A stretch of 64,000 nucleotides of DNA from Cercis canadensis (Eukaryota; Streptophyta; Magnoliopsida; Fabales; Fabaceae): NCBI GenBank assembly GCA_003255065.1, contig QAOA01000253.1, positions 55,812 through 119,811 on the forward strand. Reading direction: 5' to 3'. A program made the position numbers and the translations under genes. The notes under the pieces are model-generated. The model ran no database searches, was not told the origin of the DNA, and worked only from the letters and a program-made list of their open reading frames with translations. The number at the start of each line of letters is the position of its first letter. Position 1 is the stretch's first letter. Of the stretch, positions 1 to 11,000 are shown piece after piece.

Positions 1-1150
1 CCAAAGAAAACATGAACACAAATTTGCTGTCTCACATTTTCCTGAGCTAATTAAACCTTCAAAATACTGGGTCCAATTCTAGAAAATGGATTATATGCAT
101 GCCCTGTGGCTACGACACACCAAAGGTGAAATGTTCTAAGTCAAACCTTTTGTCATAGAAAGCTGTAAAACATAGCAGTAGCAGCATAAAATTGCAGTAA
201 TATCAACAATTACAGATTATGAACACTCTAGTTATCCAAAATACATAGTTTACAGTGCAAGTGAATTTATACCCTTAACACAAACCCACACAAGACAACA
301 CACCTTAAGCCATTTCCACATTCTCTGTCATTACAGCTCATTATTCTAGTTAAATTTAATTTCACACGAAAATCCCATGAATCATTTTTTATTCTTTCCA
401 AATGAGCTTTTAGCTTCCACTCTATAAATCCCAAAATCACTAAGTAACATAGTAAACTTTGTTCATCAAGTGGGGAACATAAGCCCTTGGAAATATTTTC
501 TCGAGCTCTCTTCCACTTGTTTCTATGATGATCTTTCTTTGGGTTGTGCTTTTTCTTTGACCAGTCAAAATCCCTATCAAGTGCATGCAAATGCAATTAA
601 ACGTTTCAAACTCTACAACTACCCAAATTTCAGAAACCCAAAAGAATTGAGATGTGAATCTATCAAACCCCAAAATAGAAACTGAAATTCGTACATAAGA
701 ACTCTACCTGGCCTTCGATACTTGCTGTGGCGACGGTAGAAGGTTGTGAAGAGCAGAAAGTGAGAGGCGGTGCTACGGCTGGTGGCGTTGACGGCGGCGA
801 TACTGGCGGGTGGAGGAGTTGATGGCGGCGGTGCTGGCAAATGGCGGCGTTGGTGACGGTGATACTGGCTGATGGCTGCGCACAGGCACACGGTGCCGAG
901 AGAAAGGAGTCACGGAGGCCACAGGGAGGGGGAGGGGTATCGGGGAGAAAAAAATGAATTTCAAATTCACACTATTTTAAGTGAATTTGAAATACACTGT
1001 ATTAGGATTTTGAAAGTCACTCTAAAAATACACTGGAATTTGACAAATACTTTAAAAAATTACACAAACAGAGTAATTTAAAATTAGTATTTAAAATACA
1101 CTCTACAAATACATTACACTCTACAAATACACCATCCAAACACACCCATG
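1..1150. other. Unresolved 5' edge: GC-rich stretch and possible leftward exons, transposon-like right flank
   Basis: No gene could be assigned. Positions about 700-950 are GC-rich (repeated GGCGGC/GGTGGCG on the plus strand), unlike the AT-rich surroundings. On the minus strand a short open frame there ends near a possible splice donor (GGCCAG followed by GTAGAG, about 707-712), and a lysine-rich open stretch lies further left at about 440-600. This could be the 5' end of a leftward gene running out of the window, but neither peptide resembles a family I recognise. From about 950 to 1147 the DNA consists of short repeats of TACACTCTACAAATACA ending in CATCCAAACACACCC, which looks like a transposon terminus. 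Confidence 0.25.
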
Positions 1151-3468
1151 TTTATATGTTGCTCTTTTCCCTCTTCCCAAGGTTGACAAACGCAAGCTTG
1201 GATTTATCCTGATATGGGACATTTGTGTCTCTCTAATTGTATATAATGTGCTTTAAATGGCCTGATAAATTTACCGGCTCTTGTCCTAGCTTAACAGAAT
1301 AATAGTTCAGATTCACTATATTTGTTTCCTTTATTTGAGTCTATGATCTAGCTTCATGATGCTATAAGCTTTTATTTCTTTGCTTGTTGAAAAGTAGTAC
1401 TGTTTTCAGATTAAAAAAAAAAGTCATTGTTATTAATTATTGGCTTAAAGAAATTAGACTGAATAATTAGAAATTTTTTTGATTCAACCGGTCTGACTAG
1501 TCTTTTTTATTACACTGATTTGCTCATCGATCTAATTTTTAAAACATTAATTGTGAGAGAATCTATTTATGTTTAGATATATTAGTCAAAAGCGATTTTA
1601 TAATAATTTTTTTGGTACTTATAAAAATATATTTTTTTAATATTTATTTATAACCAAAGGGCTGATATTTTTTAATATTTATTTTTAATATATATATATA
1701 TATATTTCGGTTCATGTTTAAAGCCCCCACCATAGTAACATACACAAATCAGTTTTATAATGTCGGTTCATGTTTCGGCGACCTGCCGTTTTAGATATAC
1801 GGCATCCCGTTTTAGGCTTCGACGTATTTGAATAACACCTCTTCGGATAGAAGGATTCGCCACAATCGCTGAAAGGAACTGCGGCGGTTCAAAGCAGTCA
1901 GGTAAATTCGCCACCCTTGCTGTTTCTCTCTTCCATCACTCTCTCTTTGGTATCTCTCTCTTTTCCATTGCTTTTCGTCGCCGGTTATAGTGGTCAATTT
2001 TCACCATATCCGTGATGCTAACTATTATTTTCAAGCAAAATTGTTTGATATTGAGTTTCTCAGTGCCCTTTTATCTGAATGGAATTTTCATATATTAGGG
2101 GAATTTAGCAAACTATCTGGCTAATTTTCACATGTTAAATCAAAAAACATGGATAGAATTTAGCGAAGAAAAAAAAAATCATATCTTGGAAGTCGTGGGT
2201 TTAATGGTTAGGATTATATAAGTTGTTTGGTCAATTTTCACATCTAAATGAAAAGGATGTATTTTGGAATCCGTGGCTTATGTGGGTTGATGAACAATTT
2301 AATGGGTAGAGTAATATGAATTGTTTGGCCAATTTTCACATGCTAATTGTTATTTTCAGAAAACAAGCATTCATATATTAGGGGAGTTTAGCAAAGGAAA
2401 ATAAAAATTCTTGGAATTTGTGGGTTTTGTAAGTTGGTAAAAATTCAATGGATAGAGTTAAATAACTTGTTTTGTCAATTGCAAAAGAGTACTGTTTGAG
2501 TTTAGCAAATGCAATGCTTGTTGTGGGAAACAATTTGATATCAGTAATTTACTATTAGGGTCACTTTGATAAATATATTTGCAAAAATAGGTTTTAGGAA
2601 CAAATTGTGGGGTGTTATATGGAAGAGTTTGGGATCCTTCTTGAGAATGGTTGTCATGCCAGAGATAGAGATGGTTGAATGTACTGCACTTTAAGACATC
2701 TAGCTCTATATTCCTGGCATTATACCTCACACTCCTTCCAAGTGTTTTAAATTTCTTTTGGAATTGAAGTTGATGAATTGATAATTATGCTAGACAATGG
2801 TGTGCATAAAATATTTCTTATTTGTCTTCTGTTATTGTGTATGAATTTACTAAAGTTAACTAGTGCTAGGAGGACCTGGAGGACTCTTTGAGTTTCTTCT
2901 TTATTTATCAGATCACAAAAAGACCAGGGAGGATGAGTAAGGTTTCTGATTCATTTCAAGAAATGTATGCAGGTGGCTGTGATGCTATTGGGGTTCGAGT
3001 CCTTCAATTTCCAAATCATTTATACCCAAAATTTCCTGTTAATTTGAACTCTGTTGAGTTTGTTTCTCCACGTGGTATTTTTTCCTTTATATTTGGTCTT
3101 CTCTGAGCTTCTTGATTATTTGAGTTGTTGAGTCGTGCATTTTGTGTCTGGGATTTTTTAAAGAAATTATTGATTGAGAAATGCGCCTTGTGGAGTTCAT
3201 AAGATGGTATAGTAAGTGGGCATTATTTTAAACTAATTATTTATTTCTCTGCTTAATATTGGCTACAACTTAGGGTATTTCTATCAGTTTACTTGCGGTG
3301 TTACTTTGTGTAATCAGTGAAATCTTCATTCGAGATTGGATTCATTTTGCATATTTCCTGCCATTTCCAGGTAATATTTAAGTGACAACAATCTGAGTTG
3401 AAGTCCTTTTATCTAAAGTGCTGGAGTGTGATGTGTGAACTTCGGGATACCTGATCTAATTGACAAAG
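1151..3468 (+). promoter_or_regulatory. Upstream region and probable spliced 5' leader of the glycine-rich plastid protein gene
   Basis: Positions 1151-1730 are AT-rich and hold a short TA run near 1690-1707; no gene is seen. From about 1735 the composition changes, and a plausible leader exon ends at 1901 (GCAGTCAG followed by GTAAAT). A second small leader exon may lie near 2912-2935 and a third begins after the acceptor TTTCCAG at about 3370, leading directly into the start codon at 3469. These untranslated exons are inferred from splice-like signals only. Confidence 0.35.
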
Positions 3469-5129
3469 ATGAACACCATCCAACTTACTGCATGCCAGCC
3501 TGGGATCTATGTCAAAAATACATCTCAGTTGCGCAATCTTCCTGGTAAACAATGTGTACTACAAATTAAAACCAACCCTCCTGCTATGAAGTCCCTGAGC
3601 TTACGAGCAAGACCTTCGTTTGGCTTGCAATGTGTGCCTATTTTAAAATCTCGGCAGCCTCTCCCTGTTTGTTTAGCTGGTGGAAAAGGAATGATGGACA
3701 ATGATGAGGTAATAAAAATATTACTTAAGTGTCATTCTTTTTCCTCTTCTCTTGTTCTTTTCATTGAGGACTCGTTCATATTAGAAGTATTTATTTCTGT
3801 GCATATATTTATTACATTTTCCCTTTCTGCAACTGAATTAATTCATTGCTGCTATGAGTGGTGAAGACCACATTAAAGTTGTCCTTAACAGCAGCCAAAA
3901 CTGGTAGGATGGAGTGAATGAAGTATAAGCAGCCTTTTTCCTTTAATAACTCTCGAGCACAAAGGGTTTTAACTAATTTCTTCTAACATGGACCTCTACA
4001 AAGCATAGTCTTGAGGATGCAAGTGGAGGAAATAAGGATAGCTTAGATTTTAACCCATGACTGAGAAATCTTGTGTCTGGTTATATATTTTGGTTTGAAA
4101 ATTTCTCTTTGCTAATCATATTAAATTTAATCAGGGTTCTCCATGGAAAGCTCTTGAGAAAGCTATGGACAAATTTAAGGGACAGTCATTAGAGGATGTA
4201 TTACGACAGCAGATCGAAAAAGGAGAATATTCTGGTGATGGGGGCAGTGGGGGAAAGACACCAGGAGGAGGTGGTGGTGGCTCTGGTGGATCAGAGGAAG
4301 AAGGCTTCTCTGAGATGTTGGATGAGACTCTCCAAGTTGTTTTAGCAACCATTGGCTTTATATTTCTGGTATTCTCTCTCTCTCTTTCTCTCTGTATGTT
4401 TGGCTATGTGGGTAAACATGTTGCCTTATCTTTGAAAAATGAAAGGAAGAAGCTAAGCAAGCTTTTGGTTGCTATTGTGTTTGCTTACATGGACTTATTG
4501 AAAGATGACTGCAAAATTAAACTGCAATAGAATAAATTACTGATGTCAGTGGGGGTTGGTTCAACTGGTAAGGATCGAATTACTTTGCTTGTAAGACCTA
4601 GGTTTGAATCTCGCTGCAAGCTGTCCCTTTTTGGTAGGCAATCTATAAGTACCACTATAAATCACCCTGGCCTAAAAAAAAGAATAAATTACTGATACAA
4701 GTCCCTGCTTGCTAAGTCCTTAGAGTGCATTAGGATGCTTAGCTTGGAATATATTCATATGCAAACTGCTAGTTTTATAGGAATCACCTATTATATGATT
4801 AACGGAGCTGATAGGTGGTATGCTTCTTGTCTCATATGTTAACATTCAAGTTCTACATTGTTTTTCAGTATATTTACATCATCAATGGTGAGGAACTAAC
4901 CAAGCTAGCAAAGGACTACATCAAGTATTTATTTAGCGGAAACAAGAGTGTTCGATTAAAGCGTTTCATGTACAAATGGGGCCGATTCTACGAGCACCTG
5001 ACAAGGAAGAAGGTGGCTGATGACCCATACTGGTTGGAGAAGTCTATTCTTGATACCCCGACTGCGTGGGACAGCCCTGCTAAGTACCAAGCTATTAGGG
5101 ATTACGTGGAATCAAATTCAGATGAATAA
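3469..5129 (+). CDS. Glycine-rich, single-pass membrane protein, probably plastid-targeted (function unknown)
   Basis: Three exons (3469-3708, 4135-4368, 4869-5129) join in phase 0 to give 244 residues; both introns are GT-AG. Residues 1-70 are rich in Ser, Lys, Arg and Gln with almost no acidic residues, as in a chloroplast transit peptide. Then come a short helical block beginning SPWKALEKAMDKFKGQ, a flexible Gly/Ser linker of about 25 residues, an acidic patch and one hydrophobic span (about 146-164), which is interrupted by intron 2. The C-terminal 80 residues are basic and aromatic (RFMYKWGRFYEHLTRKK). I recognise the general style of a conserved plant chloroplast membrane protein but cannot name the family. 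The next upstream in-frame codon is TTG, so the ATG at 3469 is the natural start. An inner-envelope or thylakoid location is inference. Confidence 0.85.
4545..4680 (+). mobile_element. tRNA-derived SINE inserted in intron 2, with intact 16-bp target-site duplication
   Basis: About 136 bp with an RNA polymerase III A-box-like sequence (TGGTTCAACTGG, about 4557-4568) and a B-box-like sequence (GGTTTGAATCT, 4601-4611) at tRNA-like spacing, a non-tRNA body and a short A-rich 3' tail. It is bracketed by a perfect 16-bp direct repeat, AGAATAAATTACTGAT, at 4529-4544 and 4681-4696. Internal promoter, A-tail and long target-site duplication together define a SINE retroposed by LINE machinery. The undamaged duplication suggests a fairly recent insertion. 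Confidence 0.9.
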
Positions 5130-6172
5130 CTTTTTTGAACTTAATATGACAGTGTGAGTCTAGACTATGTAATTTTATAACAGTATCCTGGGCCAAATAC
5201 AACACAATGAGTATCCAGATGAGCAATTGTTGGGGACAAATTACAGAACTTGACGAATGGTGCAAATTAAGTACTCGTGTGAGGGACCCATTTTTTTCAT
5301 CATTAAGATCAATTTTGTATCATATGGTTGTTGCTCTGCAGAGGAACTAGGATATGTTGTACAAAAGTAGTCATCAAATTTCAAGTATGTTGTAGCCATT
5401 GTATTTTCGTAAACTAATATTACCTAAACCTCTAATCATAATTCATAAGGTGTTAATACACCAAACTGCAGTATCAAAGAGTTAACTGATGATTCAAGCT
5501 GTTGCAATTAATTTTCACGCTTCTATCAAAAGTAAGTGTGGAATACTATAAATAAGATTCCTCTGTGTATGAGAGCTTACTATATACTCATTGATGTGTT
5601 AAGCATGACACTTGACATTTGCTCTCCTAGTATTTGTACACGTCAACTTGTTTTTAATTAGTAAACCCTAATACTTGAATGGATGAATTCCATTTTCCAC
5701 CAGCCCCACATTGCCATTATTTTGGGCCTCAACTGTGGAAAATCATGTCGGACAGGAAAAGTTTTCACCATATGAACCAATTGCAAAGTCTTCCACACAA
5801 AAAAGTGCTACATAATTGATAAGACAATTTTCACATTTAAGAAAAAAATTCTCCCAATATTACCTCTCCAATTCTATTTGCCAATTCAGTACTGATATGT
5901 TTGGGAAACAAATGATGAGGGAAAGGAATTGAGACAAAAGAAAGTTAAAATTGAATATAGACACGATACATGTATTGAAAACTTATCTAGATTATATTAT
6001 AATATCTAAATTCATTTTCAAACAAGCACACTTTCTTTCTATATTCTCATTCCTGAAATGTTTGCTTTACTTTTTCTTTCCTTTCAATAAAAAGTACCAT
6101 CTCTTCTTTGCTTCATAGGTTAGTGATCTGTCCATGATTGATCTATATATCACACATGCTTTAATACTGCTA

Positions 6173-6203
<31 letters not shown>

Positions 6204-7539
6204 TTGATTTTCGTAATGCAAGTTATAAAAACCATAAATGCTTCAAATGTGCAGCAGGATTTAGAAAAGCAAGTATTTAGTCAAACAATATAGCTAAGTG
6301 TTATTGGCATCTTTTATATATCACTAATACCTTAGGTTACTACCCCTAAACTAACCCCAAAGCACTGTTTGCAGACCATTTCACAATCAAATTTTCCTTC
6401 ACTCATGAACCATTTACATCAAATTTCACAATCAGATCATAACCTGCCCGTTTCCAATTTGATCTAAGACAACTACGATCGACCGGTAGAATGGAATCCT
6501 CAAAGGAAAATTACCCATCTATTGAAGCAATGCAAAAACAGAGATATAAGAATACTTCAGAAAGGTAAATGAATTGTAGCTGGGGAACAAGAGGCATAGG
6601 AGTTGGCCACCAAGGTAGCAAAACATGGACTGCTAAATGGGAACTCCTCTTCCCCCTTGCAGCAGCTTGTAGCATTTCTAAACTTTTAGTATGTAGATTG
6701 CATGAGAAAATGGAGCCATGTAGGTATTGGATATACACAATATCCCCAGCATAAGGATACAAATATGCAATCCTAAGAGTTTAATATGAAGACTATCAGT
6801 AATCGTGGGATGTGGTTCAGGAACATTGAAATAAGTTAGGACATGCTATTGGCTTCAGTAGTATTTACAAATTGCCTAGAAAATAAGGACTATTTACAAT
6901 GAGATTCGAACCTAAACCTTATAAACAAAGTGCTTTTATTCTTATCCGCTAAACCAATCACGTTGGCTTTAATTTTAATTTGGTTCTTACAGTATAGTTT
7001 AAACTATTAATATTTGGATGAGAAATAATTATGTAATTTTTCATATATTCTATATATGTGACTGGAAAATCTAATCTAGTTAGGGTCCATTTGTTTCTAC
7101 AAATTTTATAGAAAATGCAATTTTTTTTATATTGTTTGTTTCACTAAAAATAATTTCCTAAAAAAATTTTCTTTTGTTTGTTTTGAAGGAAATTAAAATT
7201 TTATAGAAAATTTTACATTGGTTCTCAATATCACTAAGACAATCAAAATTGAAGATTATCTCAAGTCAATTTACATCACCAAGCAATGCCAGATGTGATA
7301 ATAATATAAATTATTCTAGAAAGTACAAGTGAAATAGAAATAGAAGACACAATAAAGATCATACTCAAAATCATAAAATTAGCTCAGGCACTTCTTAATC
7401 AAATATATCAGAAATTAGCCTTGTATATAATCCAATTTAGAGAGTTTAACAAAAATTATAACAACCAATAAATGAAAACATCCAAATTACAGGGCTAAAT
7501 ATCCTACCACAACACTTTAAATAAATCATCAAGAAAAAA
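5130..7539. other. Intergenic region downstream of the plastid protein gene
   Basis: It begins with the 3' untranslated region of the upstream gene. No convincing gene is seen. Contents are a long T tract (about 6177-6202), a SINE-like segment around 6884-6965 (listed separately) and AT-rich DNA. Short open frames on both strands at about 6511-6762 overlap each other, have no recognisable domain and are not called. Confidence 0.5.
6884..6965 (-). mobile_element. Diverged tRNA-derived SINE fragment
   Basis: On the minus strand the segment reads an A-box-like TGGTTTAGCGGATAAG (complement of 6941-6956) followed at tRNA-like distance by a B-box AGGTTCGAATCTC (complement of 6901-6913). It does not fold as a full tRNA and I see no clear target-site duplication, so an old or truncated SINE head is more likely than a tRNA gene. 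The boundaries are approximate. Confidence 0.55.
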
Positions 7540-8060
7540 CACAACAAGAAAAATAGAAATTTCTCACGGATTTTTCTCATGGACTTTAGTTCCATGAGAA
7601 AATGACTTCATTTTCTCAAGGAATTTGACTGTAAGAATTTCTCAAGGATAGATTTTTCCATGAGAAAATTCATGAGAAATAGAGTCCCAACCATCATTAT
7701 TGTGTCTAGTATTCTCACGGACTATATGCGTGAGAAAAATAACATTTTCTCACGGATTTAGTATGCCATGAGAAAGACAATGAGAAAGACATTGCATACT
7801 GTTTCACTTTAAAATTTGAATTTTAGGGTTTTGTTCTCACAGACAAATTCTATGAGAAATTATGTATTTTATCTTCCTTGTGCAGCTGCCTCCATTTTCA
7901 AAATCTTAGGTTTTCCCTCTCCTATGTTCTTTCTCTCTCCCCAGAGCAAATTTGCATAATTCCAGTCTTATTTGCTTAGGTTTTGTAGCGCACGAGCTCT
8001 CATTCCACTCTATCGGCTTAGTTTTTTGAGTTTCAGCTCCTTGAGGTAAGTTCCTCTACC
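7540..8060 (+). mobile_element. CACTA-like DNA transposon end with palindromic subterminal repeats
   Basis: At 7540 the sequence CACAACAAGAAAAATAG differs by one base from the canonical CACTA terminus (CACTACAAGAAA). From 7560 to 7860 there are about fourteen copies, in both orientations, of a motif close to TTCTCAYGGA (its inverse reads as CCATGAGAAA), the subterminal repeat arrangement typical of CACTA elements. GC-richer DNA follows (about 7880-8045) and ends at a strong splice donor (CCTTGAG followed by GTAAGT), like the first exon of a transposon gene. No transposase frame or opposite terminus was found, so this is a fragment. Confidence 0.6.
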
Positions 8061-11000
8061 CATCACTTGTCTCTAAATTTTTATGTGTTTTGCATGAGTA
8101 ATTGTTTTTCAATTTTCATGAATATTATATGATTTAGTTGTTTAGAATGTTTATTGGTTATTTTAGATAGTGTAAGAGTTATTTTTTGGATTAAGGTGAA
8201 TAGTGTAGGTTGATGGATGATTTTGAGTAGTGAAATTGATAATTAACTTGATATCATTTGTTAAGATTAGGTAGAGATTTTTGTTATATGCTTGATGCAT
8301 AATGATTTTGGAAATTTTTTTAAATGGAGTAGAAATATTTATTTTAGTTTTTTCTATTGCTATGTGAGTTTTTACCTCAACTGTTATGTAATTTTTCATT
8401 ATGGAATAAATTGTAATTTTGTGATTGTGTTTCTGTTTAAATGTGTGGAATTTTCAATTCTTAGATTGTTTAATTTTTAGGGGAGACTCTGCCTAAGTTT
8501 TGGTTGATGGTTTATGGTTTAGGGTTGGAGGTTAGGGTTTTGTTGTGATAAAATAGAGTACAAGTGCACACTATCATCTTACAAGTAATATAATAAAAGT
8601 GAGTTATTGTTCCCACGAGTATGAAAGCTATTAACTATCGAAATTGGGTTAATTCCAATTCTATCTGACCAACTAATTAAAGAGAAATTTCAAGATTGAA
8701 CTTAAATATTAAACTCAAAGTAAAAGAAAGAAGATAAAAATCACAAATAAATGAAGAAAGAAAGTCTAGGGTTTTCGATTTCATCATAACTAATCATGGT
8801 TTTTATTCTTTATTTCATTAATCTAGGATTATATTTATGTTTGTTAGCCGAGATTCCCTAATTTATTCATTAGCCTCTCCCAATGTCAAATGAAAAAAAT
8901 TTCAAATTATGAACCTACTATATTCCTATGCAAAATTATGAATAACCAGAAAATTCGTCCAATTCTATGAATTTCTTTAATTGACTACACATGTCATGAA
9001 GGTATATTTCAATCCTACATATAACTTATGACATTTATCCCAATGAACTAGACACACAAATCTCCTTCTAGTCTCATTATGATTAACCTAACAACTAATT
9101 AGTGATTAGACAATTAGAAGCATTAAGAAAATAGATAAACACTCAAGTAGAGAAGATAAATCACAGATTAAATCTAAGAAATTACAACCATCCATAGTTA
9201 GGCTATATCATAGCCTTAGAAAGAAAATTAGTTCATGACTATAAAATAAAATATCCTAATGATAAATCTAAATATAAGTGAAATGGAGTAGAAGAAGAAA
9301 ATCTGATTGAGAAGTTAGATCCGTCGTTGTCTCCTTCCTCGTACTTCCGATCTCTCTTTTTCAATCTTCCATTTATGAGATTGTAGAACCAAATAGGAAC
9401 CCATTGGGAACCAATTGGGAACACTAATCTAGACTCTAAAATACCTATTTATATGTCCAAAGAAGTTTAGAGAAATAAGGAATCAAAATAACAAGGAATC
9501 CTAACTAAAATAGGAAAACTGGAAGTCAATTCCCGAGTTGACAAAAATTCACCCCTTTATTAACTGAAATATGCTTAAAAAACTCCCAAGCATTCCTAAA
9601 TCAAAAAGCTACAAAATAAACATTAAAACACATAAATCAACTCTAAAACACCCTAGAACAAGCAATTAACAAGTTAAATAAATACAAGATAAACGGTATA
9701 AAATTGACTTATCAAATACCCCAAAAACTTAAGATTTGTTAGTCCTCGAGCAAAAAGAAGAAGAAAAATTAAACTCTACTAAGAAACAAACTACAAAGTG
9801 AAAAATTAATTTATTAACCATACAGGCCTCAAAGATCTTAAGTACAACTTCAAGAGAAATTCAAGATGTCATGAATGTGTATAATGTCAACCTAAGAGTC
9901 AATCTCATCTCACCAAAATTTCCTCTATGTGTGTGAATATAGCCCTTTCTTACCCTACTCTCTCTTACACTTAAATCAAATTATGCAAACAAGCTCACTG
10001 ATAATAATCTTTAATTTTTTAAAAAATAAATCTAGAATCTCATATGCTTACTTTCATGTCAATCTCCACTAATATAGGCAAATCACAACATAAAATATCA
10101 AAAGGACTTTTAATAGGCTTGTAATGTGTGGCTAGGTGTCACGGACTGACAAGTTCACCATTGCTAGACTGCGTGGCATTTGTGTAACTCCTCTGAGAAA
10201 GCAAGTCAACCTATCACATTCGATCTAACCCACACATGTTAAGTGGCTAAGCAACCGATAATATACCAGAGGCTTGACAATAGCATCCCTCACAAGCGCG
10301 ACAACGATAGCATGCACATTATAGCATCTCAAGTATTGCAATAGCAAGCAAGTCAACATAACATGCACAAGCACACCAAAGTAAGTGTCACATACTAATG
10401 AGCAAAACATAAGGTAGATGATATATAAGAAGAAGGGCTACTCCTTTTATTGATTGATATGAGTGAAATACAATACCTTGGCAATGTGTAAGGGAAGTAA
10501 ACAACAACACAAAACCTACCTCTATGCTAGCACCAAGTCCACTTGGCACCCTCCCCCGAAAGAGACTAATATACGAATTCCCTCCTAGCAGGACAAAACA
10601 TAATTTTTCCCACCCAACATAAGGTCTCTTCTTGGAGTTCTAGGTATCGAAACACCTATTAAGATATATGTAAATTCATCTAAAATAATGAACTACACGG
10701 CCATGTACCGAACACCCGCACTGAATAAGCATAGTGAAATAAAAAGATGACAATATCTCCAAACTTTACAAAAATGGAAAAAACTTATACAATGCTCTGT
10801 TTGGGCTCAAATTTGGTGTGGGACTTCTCTAGACTCCTCTTTATCTCTCTGCAAAGTTTCAAATCAATTGGAGCTGTCTAGGTGCCCAAAATCTGCTCGT
10901 CACATTTGCGGACCATGACATTCTCCTTCACTTGATTGGTCGACATCCTCGTTTACCCTGTTACTTGAGACTTCGAATGCTGCTTGAGATCTTCAACTTC

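Noticed and set aside
267-891. Leftward frames at the left edge as a definite gene
   Set aside because: A possible donor site and GC-rich exon are visible, but no domain or second supported exon; reported only as an unresolved region.
2985-3000. Perfect B-box-like GGGTTCGAGTCC suggesting a tRNA gene
   Set aside because: No acceptor stem, D-arm or A box at the right distance upstream; probably chance or an old SINE scrap.
4131-4352. Proline-rich leftward open frame over exon 2 of the plastid protein gene
   Set aside because: It is the antisense of the glycine codons; the sense frame joins correctly to exons on both sides.
6511-6762. Overlapping 83- and 61-codon frames on opposite strands
   Set aside because: No domain, no conservation visible, and mutually overlapping.
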